A stretch of 64,000 bases of DNA from Ditylenchus dipsaci. Its lineage: Eukaryota; Nematoda; Chromadorea; Rhabditida; Anguinidae. The position numbers and the translations under genes were made by a program. The notes under the pieces are model-generated. The model made no database searches, was not told the origin of the DNA, and saw nothing but the letters and a program-made list of their open reading frames with translations. This document shows, piece by piece, positions 24,134 through 35,904 of this stretch (positions are counted from its first letter, which is position 1; each line of letters begins with the position of its first letter). The stretch spans positions 62,001 to 126,000 of the forward strand of contig SADC01001189.1 in assembly GCA_004194705.1 (NCBI GenBank). Direction: 5' to 3'.

Positions 24134-25324
24134 TACAAATTTTTGAAATCTTGATGAGAACGTTGGTGTGAAAATTCAAAAAAAAAATAAAAAAATTCAA
24201 GAATAGAAAAAAAATTAAAAATTTACGAGCTTTTTGAACTTTTTGACTGGTGGTTAACCACAGCCTGGTTTTCTAAGACTTTTTGGCGAATAAAATTGTA
24301 CTTTTTCAAATTGGCATTTTTGTTAAAATATCAAGAACATCCATAGAATATCTCTTTATAATGCTGTATGGAATTTTAATCCTCCAAAATTTTGTCTGTG
24401 ATGTTTAATTAAAAAACTTTGTTGGCAGTCTTTGGCAAAGGATGCTGCTGAATTTGATACTTTTGCTGTCGCATGATAACTAAAAGTACATTTCTAGCCA
24501 TGTATTGGAGCAGAGAGACCACAAATGTTGCCTTTTCTGCTGCAAAAATACTCAATTCTTAAAGGTGTTTATTAATTAAAGTAGTGTAAAGTAGAGAGTG
24601 CCAAAAGTCCACACAGGAAGCTGGACTTTCTAAAAACAACCTCAAAGTGTTTTGTGGGATGCTAATTGCTTCCCTAGCCCCAATTCCTCTTCCGCTTCAA
24701 GGAAATATAAAATTTTGTCGCCGTCCCCAATTTTATTATCACATCTTCTGGGCGAAATTAATTGTTTTTGAAAGGGGGCACTTGGCAAGCCTTTAATGCA
24801 TACATAATAGCTGAGGAATGCTGAGGTGACTAAATAGTTAGATAGGAAGAGGCATCCATTCACACAAACAAACATATAAGCTATGTGCTCTCTAATGGCT
24901 TGCAACTTTTGTCTAGACTGAGCCAAAGGTATGTGTATTACAAATGATTACGATTCAATGAACATCATGACGCTTACTTTGATGACTGTAGCCAAAATAG
25001 GCTAGGCTACAGTTGACGCTCGATATAAGGATACCCCAAAAGTTGATACCTTTTTACCTAATTTTCGTGTTTCTTTTTCAGATCTTTGGTAGGCCTCGCT
25101 CGAAATTGTGAAGATTCTGAGTTTTCCGATTGTTTCAGAGGATCACAAAAATTTCGCCGTCCAGAGTCACAAATATCCTCTTCGCATATTGAAATAACAG
25201 CCGTATTTCCTCTAATAGACCCGCTAATGGACTCACCCCCCCCCCCACTTTTAGGTCTGTATCTAAAGATGCCTATTGCATTTTTTAAGCCCCATCAGCT
25301 TCACCAATATGAAATCTTATTTAA
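24134..25324. other. Intergenic, no gene recognised
   Basis: An open frame of 94 codons on the minus strand (24642-24926) and one of 97 codons on the plus strand (25086-25379) have no recognised similarity. The plus frame overlaps a single CCGTATTTCCTCTAATAG end at 25201 and a C9 run, so it is probably repeat-derived. Confidence 0.45.
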
Positions 25325-25558
25325 AGGGGCATGCCAGCGTGTTACACTGCAAATTAAAGCAGGGATCAGCAAGTTTTAAGAATCATCCTTGTTTTCACTC
25401 GTTCATGTCAAACTTGATATTTATGACGTTATCCTACTTTTAAAAAGTAGGCAGAAAACTTTCGTCGGATCAGGTAGAACGCCTATATAAAAAGGTGATG
25501 AGGAAAACAATTCGCTGGTTCCCGCCTTAATTGCAGTGTACCGCGCTGGTATGCCCCT
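25325..25558. mobile_element. TTAA-family inverted-repeat element
   Basis: The left flank is TTAA (25321-25324); the right flank is TCAA, a one-base variant. The ends AGGGGCATGCCAGCGTGTTA and TACCGCGCTGGTATGCCCCT are inverted. Internal arms are inverted too (AGCAGGGATCAGCAAG near the left, GCTGGTTCCCGCC near the right) and match the element at 252-1357. Confidence 0.7.
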
Positions 25559-26870
25559 TCAACAAATTAATTTTTGCGTTTTGTTTATTTCGAAGAGTTT
25601 GTGTGAAAAAGCTGTAGACCCTGTTTTTTGCTTAAGTTTCAACTAATACTTTTTTTGTTTTTGTCAAAGAAATTAGTTTGACCTTCTTAGAAATTTTTTT
25701 AGCTTAGTGATTCCGCACTTTTTGGCTAAGTTTTTGGTTGAGTGAAAAAGGGAAACAATGCTTCATTTTTTACCAGTTCAAATTAACAATTCCTCATTGG
25801 TGTTACCAACAACTTGTTTTTGTCTTTTCCGTGTATTCTTGGGTTTTGTCTAGCAACAAAAAGTTCTTTAGAATTGTGGTTCTCCGCCTTTAAAATGACA
25901 TCTGTTGGCTGGCTGGATGGTTGGCAGGCCAGAAAAGAGATTGTTTAAGTTTTTGTAGAAAAAGATATTTTTCGTTGACTAGAAGTCAACTGTGGCAGTC
26001 CATATATAAGTAGTCGTTTTAATGAGCTCAGTTTCAAATTACAAACTTTTGGGATGACTATTGAGTTGACTTGGTTATCCATTTCCCAACCTCATTTCCT
26101 TCGCTTTTCTTTCAAAATTTGGAAATTTTGCAAAAAGTATTTTAAATGTGCTCTTAGCTACAGTCAATCCTAAACTTAACAACATTTCCCACAAGTGCGG
26201 TCCTCCAATAGCTCCGACACTGTTTACTGTCTTCACGTTTACTTTTTTTCCTTGTTAAGGGTAATGCTTATGCTCGGCGCTGCACATAAAAGATGGGACC
26301 AGCAAACTTTTTTAATTGTTCCTTTTCACCAACTGTGCATCAAATCTGGTAATGATCACCTCAGATTTTTTTACAATTAAGATGAAAGCTTCAACAAGCT
26401 AGATTTAATCTTTTTGAAGAAGAAAAGTAGTGTTGGTTTCGCACCCAGTCATGCCAACTCTAACGCAAAGATTGTCTCACTTTTGAAAAAAAAATAAGCT
26501 TAATCAGAATGCAATCGAGTTTCGATTTAACATTAGCGTTTCGCGGGACTCAGGGTTGCTATCGAATCAAGACTCGACTGTATTTTCAATTTTCATGTGT
26601 AAAGTCATTTATAAAAGTTCCAAAAAGATGTCAGACCCATTGCGGGATCGAATTTGAGGAGATATGTTTGAAATCGAGTTTTCTTTTACCGTATTTCTTC
26701 TAATAGCCACCCCGGGCGGCTATTAGAAGCAATTTTCGGCAACCTTCAAGTGGTCTGAAAGTTCTGTTTTTATTTACCGTTCAAGCCGTGTGAAAGATTC
26801 CTATTAAATTTTTAAGATCCCTGCAGGCCCTTGTTACAACGCTCGAACAGTAAATAAAAACAGAAATTTC
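25559..26870. other. Intergenic, no gene recognised
   Basis: AT-rich sequence with no conserved coding signal. A single CCGTATTTCTTCTAATAGCC end at 26690 with an adjacent CCCCGGGCGGC palindrome is a truncated MITE. Confidence 0.45.
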
Positions 26871-27476
26871 GACGCTACTTGCATATACCCCCCCCCCCTC
26901 AAATCAACTTTTTTTAAAATGTTTCCAAGCATCCTATATCGACCTAAATCGCAGAAGCTCAAAAAAGACATTATTTTTGAGTTCTGGTCAATAAAAAATC
27001 GAGTTTTAGAACCACCGAGAAGTACCCGTTTAGACCATTTTCGAAAGGATTTAAGGCTGTATTAGGGTAGAAATAGACCGAAACGGGGCCAATTTGAACA
27101 AAAAGGAAGATGTTGAACATAGCTTTGTTGACTGGGGCCTAACGCATAAATAAACTCTGGTATGCATACATTTTTATGCATCCAGAGTCACTTTCGAGTG
27201 ATTTGCGTCTAAGGTATGTGGGTGCGCGCATCTCAACCCCAAGCAACCAAGCCCCCTTCGGGGCGCAGGGGGCTTGGTTGGTTAGAGATGCGGTGGTTGT
27301 TATAAAATATTTTCGGGAGTATGAACTTTTGATCACTGGAGCTGGGCAAAAATAGTCTCTAAGTGCATTTTTGATCAAAAGTCTTGCTCGGAATATAGGG
27401 TCGATATAGGGTGTTTTAAAACACTTTGAAAAAAAGTTGATTTTTGGGAGGGGGGGGGGTATATGCAAGTAGCGTC
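26871..27476. mobile_element. Inverted-repeat element with C/G-tract ends and 8-bp TSD
   Basis: A perfect duplication GAAATTTC flanks the element at 26863-26870 and 27477-27484. The termini GACGCTACTTGCATATACC and GGTATATGCAAGTAGCGTC are perfect inverted repeats that run into C and G homopolymer tracts. A GC-rich hairpin (27203-27293) occupies the interior. The related element at 42984-43926 has ends GCTACTGGCTTATACCCC. No transposase is encoded; the 166-codon minus-strand frame over this region is low-complexity. Confidence 0.85.
27203..27293. repeat. GC-rich hairpin (TCTAAGGTA family), copy 1
   Basis: GTGCGCGCATCTCAACCCC ... AAGCCCCCTTCGGGGC, followed by the inverted GCAGGGGGCTTGG ... TAGAGATGCGG. 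This copy is the most degraded; only the left arm retains TCTAAGGTATGTG. Confidence 0.65.
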
Positions 27477-27922
27477 GAAATTTCAGTAAATAAAAAGCCT
27501 GCGTAAAGTTAGGGTGGAGGAGCTTATTAGTGGGAATGCGGTGGTTGTTATAAAATATTTTCGGGAGTATGAACTTTTGGTGTATGAAGTGCATAATCAG
27601 CGTCATGACTTTAACAAGTAAGGGTGGTGTAGTAGGCATAATTGGATTTGCAGACCAACACCACTATTGGGAATGTACACACCCCCACCCACCTGTGCCA
27701 CTCCCATTAATGCTTAATTGAATTCCAAATCATTGGCATTAGTTTTTTTTCTCGCTCACCCCAACCTCTACTACTTCCAATTGCTGCTGCTGCAATTATT
27801 CATTCAAAGATTTTGGTTGAAAAATATTTTTTGAGAACTAGTAGTTTTAGTCAAAAACTTGTTGACTAAAATCTGGATAAAAGTTGAGTTCAGAGAATAA
27901 GTTCCTTTTTTATTTTTTACTA

Positions 27923-28158
27923 CAGGGTGTGTCAGAATTACGTGCACTTTTTTTCAAATGAGCCTTTTGAGGCATTGTATTTTTCCTTCACATTTTGATA
28001 TCATCATTTTTTAAAGTTGACCACTCATTTTGTAGCTGACATTCTTAACTACAAAATGAGTGGTCAACTATAAAAAAATATTCATAAATTTTATAGAAAA
28101 ACACAATGCCACAAAAGGGTCATTTAAAAAAAAGTGCGCGTAATTCTGACACACCCTG
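27923..28158. mobile_element. mariner/Tc1-like MITE (TA TSD)
   Basis: CAGGGTGTGTCAGAATTACG on the left and CGTAATTCTGACACACCCTG on the right are perfect inverted repeats flanked by TA. The arms extend inward (GCACTTTTTTTCAAATGA / TCATTTAAAAAAAAGTGC and GACCACTCATTTTGTAGCTG / CTACAAAATGAGTGGTCAAC). A related inner arm (CTACAAAATGAGTGGTGAAC) occurs at 57126. No coding capacity. Confidence 0.8.
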
Positions 28159-30300
28159 TAGTATTTGGAGGGTTCCAAACAGCATAAGGAGCTATAATGG
28201 TTGACAAGTATCATTAAAGGTCGTCAACAAACACAAAATGCCATTTATAGCTAGCTATTTTTTAAGTTTCTACCAGATTATTCGCTTGAATGTGCTTTAT
28301 ACGTAGGCAACAGCTTGGGCTGTCTTTTAGGTCACTTTTTATTTTCGTCACATATATTTTAGCATTGAAGTTTTAAAAGTATTTGCATTTTTTGCTCTCA
28401 ATGTGAACATTTAAATATTTGCTTATAAAAGTTTTTTCATTTACAGACTGTAGTTTTGAAATTTCGCAATTAATTTTCCAAACCAGGGGCCAACAACCAG
28501 GCATTTCCTGTTAAACTATCGTTTTTATGCCCTTTAGCGTAATTTTTCAATTGACATCATGTCATCCCTTGAGTTCAAGTATCCCAGCCGATTAAAAGAA
28601 TGTCTCATTTATTTGTTTTTGTAATTCCTTCCCGGAAGGGTTAAACTTCTTGAAGTCAAAGTAATCATCGACATTAATTAGCATGCTTCCACTCACAATC
28701 AAACATTTGATTGATTAATTGGCACAATCATCAAACCAATGCACCATGGCTGCCATTTCAATCTTTCATTCGCTGGTTAGAGTATAGTTTGTAGCTACAA
28801 AATCAAAATCCTGCCAAAAAGTTTAACCCAAACCTAAAAAACGAATATGTTTTTTTTTTCTTTTATTTAGGTCGTAAGTGTCTTGTAAGAGTGAAATTTA
28901 AAAATAATCTCAAGTTATTTGCGTCAACTTCTTTGAAAATTCAACGACAATATTTTGAAAGGCTAAAGTTTTGTGCAAGTTTGTAGTGTCACGCACTGAT
29001 GTGTCTCTAAACAGCAACAATAACCATTGGCTTGAACACAATTGAAAAAATTTATTTTTTTAAAGATTTTCTTCCTAAATCTACATTCGAACCTCCCAAT
29101 AACGATCACCCCCCAATAACGACCACCTGAGGCCGGTCCCTAGGGTGATCGTTATTGGAGGTTCGACTGTAGCAAAAAATCCAAATATTTTACATTTTGG
29201 CATTGCTCTCGTGTTCTTTTTTTGGATTGTGCACGGTATGCTAGGTATGTAGATGGCTTATTAAACGAAGGAAGTGCTAAAAGTTGTAATTGAAATCAAC
29301 TTTGCTTTTGAAATTCTGCAAGTTTTTTGCTTTCTTGCAAGTTTCTTGCTATTTTTTGACGAAAATGTACATTTCTTATTTTGATTTATCTGATTTATTG
29401 TAAAATTTTTATTGTTTCACTAAAAAACTACAGAATTTAAGCTCTAACCGGGGTAACTTACAATTTCCAGTTTAGCTGAACCGCATAGGTTTTCGCCAAA
29501 TTATCTGAAACCGATATCAGAGTAAAAAAACGGCTAACCGAAAACCGAGTACAATGGCTTATTTCCGACAAAAGCAAACCGAAAACCGGGTTTAGGCCAA
29601 ATTATCGACCGAATGCAAAAAATAAACTGGTCGAAATAAATGTCGCCGCACAAATAGTGTTTTTGCTAAATTTCAGCTTGTTAGACTGTCTACATTCAGT
29701 AAAAAAATTACCTGAAAAGCAGGTGTTTTTTCTAATTACTTTTTTCGATAATTGTTACTACTTTTCCCATCTGCCATTCTACTGGAAATCTCATGAAGTT
29801 GAGACTAGCCTTTTGTGCAGCTTTCACCTTTAGCTCGTCACTCTAAATTAATTACCAATTAACGGCTTGAATTACAGGGGGTTGAGCAGGCGGATGTTTG
29901 CCTTAAGACGCGTTCTGGGTGTCTTTTTCGCACGTACCCCACCTATATTGCCTTTTATCATGAAAGCAGTTGTGTGTGTGCTCTGATTTTGATGCACTTA
30001 CGACATGTTTTCCACTTACACTCTATTTTGACTCATTTTTTAATTCAAACTAGGAAAAATAAGAAGGAAAAAATTGTGTACATATTCCTTTTTTAGGAAA
30101 TAATAAATAAAAAAATAGTTAAGCACGCCAATTTTGCACTAATTATTCCGCGAATTGCTGATTTTGTTTTTTCTAATTTGATTATTAAAAATAATAATAT
30201 TAATATTTTTAAGGTAAATTCAACAGCAAGTCATTTTCTTGGCACATCCATTTCTTTCCTAATTTTATTTCTATCGCTTCATATTCCCTCCATTCCGACC
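28159..30300. other. Intergenic region upstream of flp-16
   Basis: No conserved gene was recognised. It contains one very short MITE (29084-29169), and imperfect iterations of AAACCGAAAACCG at 29520-29600 of unknown nature. Regulatory sequence for flp-16 probably lies here but no specific site can be named. Confidence 0.45.
29084..29169. mobile_element. Very short pogo/Tc1-like MITE
   Basis: CATTCGAACCTCCCAATAACG and CGTTATTGGAGGTTCGACTG are near-perfect inverted ends, each bordered by TA, enclosing under 50 bp. It resembles the ends of the larger CAGTCAAACCTC elements with the interior lost. A 74-bp equivalent lies at 46434-46507. Confidence 0.7.
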
Positions 30301-31288
30301 ATGTTCCTGAGTGAATTGACAGTTGTGCTGGCCACAGTCCTTTTCTGCAGTTCTGGTCTATTGCAAGTGGCCTCAGCGGCTGCCTTCCTCAAACGCCCCT
30401 CGGATGCAGCTACCAGCAACAGCAAAGATGCAACAGTCAGCGATGATTCCCTGCCTCTTCTACAAGGTTAGCAACCATTTAGTCGGCTCTGGTAAACCAT
30501 TGTTTTGGCTTGAAACAGGGCCTACTACTGTGCATCTATGCATTTCTGATTAGGCACATCTAAAAAGGATTGAAAATAAATAGGCCCTAATGTTTTTGGT
30601 GAAACACATTGGAAATACCATAACAAACAAGATGTAAAATGACGTTTTGTTTGGTGGGGAAATGCGTCAAGGAACTGGGTGTTGAAGGGGGAGACTGGCA
30701 ACATCATAATGCTAGACTTGCTATTATAAATCATATCTTTTGACTTTTTTGACTCCAAGTTTTTTGCTTGACAAAACAAATCATGGTTTATCGAGCCAAA
30801 CAAATGACTCGGGCCTAATTCTGGAATATGGCCACGAATCATTTTGCCTGGGCTTTTTTTAGTTGATTTTTGTAGAAAAATTTGAAAAAATCAGCTTAGG
30901 GGATCAAGGGAAATGACAGGGGAAAACTTTTGGATCTTGATCCTAAATGCTCTAATACTGGCTTAAATTAACTGAAACAGCTGAAAAGAGCAAGAATGCA
31001 ACCAGACAATAAAAGTAAATCATTACATTTGCAGAGAGTGCATACCTTCCTCCTCAATTGGCCGCTTATGACATGAATTCCCCACAAGTTGTCTACAGGA
31101 GAGGTAAAAAACAGAGAAATATAAACAATGCTAACTAGATTAATCTAATTTGCAGAGCTTGAAGACCTAGCAGACCAACCCCACAGCCACTACAGAAAAG
31201 AGCACAGACATTTGTGAGGTTTGGCAAACGGGCACAAACCTTTGTTAGATTCGGCAAACGTGCACAGACCTTTGTTCGCTTCGGATAA
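30301..31288 (+). CDS. flp-16: FMRFamide-like neuropeptide precursor (flp-16)
   Basis: Three exons: 30301-30466, 31035-31103 and 31156-31288, with GT-AG introns that keep frame. Exon 1 encodes a signal peptide (MFLSELTVVLATVLFCSSG, then LLQVASA). Exon 3 ends with three tandem copies of AQTFVRFG separated by KR, the last followed directly by TAA. Known biology: KR sites are cut by prohormone convertases and the C-terminal Gly becomes the amide, so the products are AQTFVRF-amide, the peptide encoded by nematode flp-16. The precursor would be about 122 residues. The frame from exon 2 enters exon 3 one base off the peptide frame. One more A in the run at 31196-31199 would join them as HYRKRAQTF, so a missing base is likely. 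Confidence 0.88.
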
Positions 31289-31532
31289 TATTGATTAGGT
31301 GAGAGTTGTAGAAGCAGGCCATACTCACTTTTTGCTAACTATATATCATTTAGACCAGAAGAAAAAGACGACCACCTTTGCTCTGGCTTTTCAACCAACT
31401 GTCCACTTCTTCGAGTTAGTGCGGGAGAGATTTCACCTACAGTTAATTAATGCATTCTTCACCTATTTGTTGTATTTTTTCTGTGAACTCATAAGAAAAA
31501 CACTTTTCAATGAGATCTATCTAAATGGCAGT

Positions 31533-31538
31533 AATAAA
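31533..31538 (+). terminator. Polyadenylation signal downstream of flp-16
   Basis: AATAAA lies 245 bases after the flp-16 stop codon, with no other gene between. Confidence 0.4.
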
Positions 31539-31828
31539 TGATTAATTTGTGTAAAAATTTACATGTTGTGTTTGGTAAAGCTCGGTTGCTAACGAAAAAA
31601 TACGCCAGTTAAATGGAGAAGGAGATAAATTGTAGTTAAAAAGAACGTCAGTACAAGAGTCAATGTAAGCCTAATTTAGGCGCGTGTATTCATAGCCATT
31701 CATAGGGTCAGCAAAAGTTAAACAAATTTTCGAAAAAAATTGATTCCAGTACCAAAGTTAAATAATTGGATAAGAATTAAGGATCCATTAGGGGGTACAT
31801 CTATAGTGCAGTGGGTTTTCTGTAGCTG

Positions 31829-33324
31829 CATTCATACTCCCGCGGGTCACGGTCACGGGTCAAAATTTACTTATAAATTTGAAATGACCCGCGGGTCACA
31901 TTTTTGGAGTCGCGGGTCACAGGTCACGGTGCAAAAGTGGCGGGTCAATTTTATCAAGCCAGATTTTTGACCTGAGGGTCAAACTTTTTTAGTTGCGGGT
32001 CAAAGTCGCGGTGCACCCGTTTTTGACCCGCGGGTCACTAGGTCGCGGGGCAATGTTTTTTGCATCATTTTGATTCTCGTGTTATTCGTGTTCATTTTTT
32101 GTGAAAATAAAACAAATTATTTGTAGGCCCCATTAATGTGTATGTGTGTTTGGATTGATGAAAAACTTATATTATTTTGGTTATTAAGATAGAAGATGGT
32201 CAAACAGAAATTACGCAAAACCACGAGGTCATGGACGACCACAAAGAATTTCTGATCGAGCTGGTGGAGCAGAAGCCTGTTCTGTGGGATCCGACTAACG
32301 CTGACTACCCTAGCCTGAGCAAGAAACAAACCGAGTGGCTGGGAATCAATAAATCTTTCCAGGATACCTATGCAAGCATGCAATTCGGAGGTATGAAACA
32401 AAATTATTGTAGACATATTCTGATGTTGTTTCAAATTGAGTTCCTCTTCTAAAGAAAACGTGGGAGAATATTTTATCAACGCACACATCGACGCGTCGCC
32501 GAATAGAAGAAAATCTGGAGATGGAGCTGAAGATGTGGAGCCGGATTCGAAATTTTGGGAAGCCACTGCCTTTCTCCGTTCTATCAATACATTCTCAGAC
32601 CACCAGTAAAAGCTAGTAATTTAATACAATTTTATTGACTACTTAAAGTTTAGGATTCGGGCGACAAATGTTACGTCACTGCCACCAAACAAGCAAACGA
32701 TTTCGAGGTCTCCTGCCAATAAGAAGTCTAAGTTAGATCCGGAATTTGAACGCCTTATGCAAGCTCTCGAAAACAAAAAAAGATGCCTCCTTTATCTGTT
32801 GAAGTAGCTGAACTGTTGAATCAAGTGGAAGATGGCGGTGACAAGAAAACGCTTCTAAAGTGCAAAAGTTGTCCTCCTCTTCAAAAATAAAAATTCACCA
32901 TATTAATTCAGAAGAGCTTCGTGAGTTCATCAGCAAGTGGGAGGAGCAAATGTTGGATATGACACCAGATCGATCTCGAGAGTCCTTCAGCACTAAGCAA
33001 AAGAAGTCTGTCACTGAAATGAGCTTTGATGAGTTTCAATCTAGCTTGCATGATTAGTCTTTGAAGTGTGTTAATGTTTATGGTTATTTGTTCGATAAAG
33101 TTTTTTCATCCTTTTTATTGACGGTTGCTGTATATTTCCTTTGACCCGCGTGTCTATGACCCGCGGGTCAAGCTCATGAAAAGATCCCCCAGTTATGACC
33201 CGCAACTTTTGACCCGCAAGTTTGCACCGTGACTCTGAAAAAGTGACCCGCGGGTCAGGCTAACGGTGCAAAAGTGGCGGGTCAAATGATGACCCGTGAC
33301 CCGTGACCCGCGGGAGTATGAATG
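31829..33324. mobile_element. Inverted-repeat element carrying the MADF gene
   Basis: The left end CATTCATACTCCCGCGGGTC and its inverse GACCCGCGGGAGTATGAATG at the right bracket 1.5 kb. Both arms (31829-32055 and about 33137-33324) are built from many copies of GACCCGCGGGTCA-like phrases in varying orientation. The only gene inside is the MADF-domain gene; no DDE transposase is present. A target duplication is not obvious: 9-bp flanks do not match exactly, although TGTAG occurs near both ends. The architecture resembles the 9-bp-TSD phrase-repeat elements at 38962, 41085, 48915 and 52469. Confidence 0.72.
32231..33057 (+). CDS. MADF-domain DNA-binding protein, transposon-borne
   Basis: Exons 32231-32390, 32455-32605 and 32654-33057. 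The N-terminal half is a MADF domain (Myb/SANT-like): EFLIELVEQKPVLWDP then YPSLSKKQTEWLGI, continuing into the acidic spacer of exon 2 and a second conserved-looking block EPDSKFWEATAFLRSINTFS. MADF proteins bind DNA and often act as transcription factors; in Harbinger-type transposons a related protein accompanies the transposase. The C-terminal part is charged and Ser/Lys-rich, ending DEFQSSLHD. The frame breaks twice in exon 3, at the A7 run 32775-32781 and the A4 run 32846-32849. Adding one A at each gives a continuous C-terminus (about 240 residues in all). The start is the first in-frame ATG; an open frame extends upstream to 32177 without ATG, so a preceding exon is possible. Confidence 0.68.
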
Positions 33325-33344
33325 GTGCTTGTAGGTTATTCATA

Positions 33345-33590
33345 ACTACCTTAAGTTCGATTCTAGCCCTATGTTAACGTATTTATCGGCTCACAACCAG
33401 AGGTGATTGGCTCTCCCATGCTAATTGCGCTGTGCAACCGTAAATCAAAAATCAAGTTCCAACCAGTTGTAGGAGTTCTTATAGCTTCGCCACATAGTCG
33501 TTTGGTCTTCTCCAATCGGGCCAGTTCTTGAAACATTTTATTTAAAAACCGTCTTTTTTCACTTATGATTTTCACTTACCGTGAATGTTC
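33345..33590. repeat. SINE-like repeat, 5'-truncated copy
   Basis: It contains GTTCGATTCTAG, GATTGGCTCTCCCATGCTAA, TTGCGCTGTGCAACCG, ATAGCTTCGCCACATAGTCG and GGGCCAGTTCTTGAAACATT in the same order as the copies at 61010, 61430 and 50510. The tRNA-like A box is missing here. Confidence 0.65.
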
Positions 33591-34179
33591 TAATAGCTCA
33601 CCCCTCTCTAATAACTCACCCCCTCAGCTTTGATGACCTAAATATAAGCCCAGACGAAATATTTTACATGCCGTTTGCATTTCATTAACTTCCACGAGCT
33701 CTACAAATTCCACTTTTAGATTTTGGCTGAGCACCAGATAATCTCGAAATCGACCTCAAATAGTCCGATTTTCGAGGGATTGAAAAATCATTCACCCAAA
33801 CGGCTGGTCAGGTAAATCGACAGAATTGCGCCCCGTCAAGAGATACAAGAAGTTTAAGTTTTTTGAAAAATTAATTATGTATCGCAAAAATTTTTCGCGT
33901 CTTCTTAATTATGATCGAGTAATCAAAATAGCCGATGTTTACCGAAAAACTGTAGGAATTTATTTTTTTCAAGTTTACTCAACCTAAAGCTAAACAATTA
34001 AAAAAGAGCAACCAGCTCATATGACTTCAGCACTGGTGTACAACTTTAAAAAAATGAGCATATCAAAAAAAAATATGGACAGAATCAGTTTAAGTGGCAG
34101 GCAATATCACTGGTGTGTGCGATGGAATATCTGAAAAGATCATCAAAATGCATGGGAGCAACACAGCAACACCGGATTG

Positions 34180-35904
34180 CTAAGTTAGACCACAGCGAAT
34201 TTTCACCAATCGTTCATGTGCTTTCTGTGAAATGTTGAGTGGTGGGAAGACTGGGCAAGCAGTGGCTCTTCAAATATAGATAGGCGGCTATGGAGAAGTA
34301 GGTGTGCAGAGCATCTAAAACTGGGTGGTAAGCTTCAAGAAAACATAGTTTAAAAGAGCAACCAGATGTGGAGTCCTCGTACTTGCTGAATCCACCTATT
34401 AAATCGTCTTGAGTTCTCTAAAAAATTATGGCAGCTAGGCAATGATCTCAATATCTACCAACCATAAGAAATGATCTGACGGAAGTTTCATTGACTAGGT
34501 ACTGAGCATTGAGCATCTGAATATTTTTAAGAGGTGAAAAGAGATGAAGAAGGCAATAAAGAAGTACAGAGAGTGTGGCACCCAGCCAAAAAGCATAGCA
34601 ACTATCATCAGGTTTGTTGGTGCGACCATGAAAGCCATCTTTCTGTTTCATGATGGCCCAATTTTTCAGCCTTTCAATTTGTGCTTCTGAAACGTGAAAG
34701 ATTAAATGGCTTAGAAACAAAAGTTTTGATAAATAAAATTACTGGTAAGCACTGAAAAGTCCCACAAACAGCCGAGCATTGAAAGTGAGGCTATGGCACA
34801 ATATGTTGAACCACCTGGAAACCGCCAAATGTATTTTTCAATATTTTGAGCTTTCAGAGTTTAGATCGCAGAGTTTACCATGGCTCTCGCAGAAAGGTCC
34901 TTGGCCAATACCTCCATCATAGTTGACACTACTTTGGATAAAAGACCTAACTTTAACCACATCAATAAACGAAAAATCGTTGAGGATGTAACAGATGGCG
35001 ACTGCGCAAAAAACAAATCTCTAAAAACTAATGGTCAAAATGACAAAATGCGGGATGAAAGTAAAGAATACCATATCATTTTCGGAGTTCTGGTATCCGA
35101 AGGCACAAAACTAAAAAAAGTGAAATACAATGCTTCCGAGAAATCCATATGATATGCAACCTGCCATCATTCTTTTGACACAGTCTAATTCCATTTAGAA
35201 TGGATGGTCTGTCCACACCTAAAAGCAGAATATGATAATTTAATAGCTTGATAAAAAAAGGCTAAGAAAGGCGCACCTTTCAGGTCATCCCAAGAATCAA
35301 CAAACAACAGAGCTGAAAAAAAGATTGCTCAAATGAATCCTCGTCTCAATATACCTACAGCTGTGTAGGTCTGAGCAATATGAGATGACTCATAACAGTT
35401 AGAAACACCGTCTGGTGTTGGACAATTATTGGTAGTGTTAATGGAGCCTCGGAATCCACCTGATTCAGCAGAAAAATCTGAAGCGTGAGAATGAAATTTA
35501 AAAAAAAAAAGTAGAAAAATTACCTGCAGAAGAAGTGATCTGCAACTGATAGATCCAACTTATAATTTCACTTTTTTCTTTTTGTGGTATTGATGCGTCA
35601 AGCTTGTTCAGAATGTCCAAGCTCGAAATCAAAAAGAAAAGCACTGTGGGTCTAAATGTTTGAAATGTTATGTTGAGAAATCATACAAATTTTGCTCACC
35701 GACTGTTTTGGAAACTAAAAACAAAAACACATTATCAGCATTTATAAAGTCTGTTGGACTGACTTACCCGACATATGCAGATGGTAAGATCGAAAGGCAT
35801 TTGTTAATCAGTCGCAAGTGCTTTTTGACCTTAACATGGGGTCAGACTACTGTGTGAAAACCTCACCAAAGTCTACAACTCACCAAAAAATCTTCAGTCA
35901 CCAT
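34180..35904 (-). CDS. PGGT1B: Geranylgeranyltransferase type I subunit beta
   Basis: Thirteen minus-strand exons: 35904-35884, 35829-35768, 35714-35700, 35651-35524, 35477-35355, 35312-35277, 35218-35161, 35110-35072, 35020-34879, 34814-34743, 34686-34463, 34417-34363 and 34314-34180 (about 369 codons; the human enzyme is 377). The subunit transfers geranylgeranyl to CAAX proteins ending in Leu, working with the shared alpha subunit in the cytosol. Landmarks include GGFRGSI, SSHIAQTYTAV, RFVFCAVAICYILND, ESHGGSTYCAIASLSMLG, DGFHGRTNKPDDSCYAFWLG with the Asp and Cys expected to bind zinc, RTQDDLIGGFSKYEDS, DALHTYFSIA with the partner zinc His region, and PLNISQKAHERL. Two frame breaks occur: one base short at 35107-35110, and one base in excess near 34252-34258; they compensate in length. 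Reading on after the second without correction would stop about 14 codons later. The first intron uses an atypical TTAAG acceptor. Confidence 0.88.

Noticed and set aside
27139..27639. 166-codon minus-strand frame
   Set aside because: It reads through an inverted-repeat element, its C/G tracts and the GC-rich hairpin; there is no domain and the composition is repeat-derived.
34880..35152. 90-codon plus-strand frame starting MALAERSLAN
   Set aside because: The same bases encode conserved PGGT1B exons on the minus strand (RFVFCAVAICYILND and ESHG), so this frame is a shadow.
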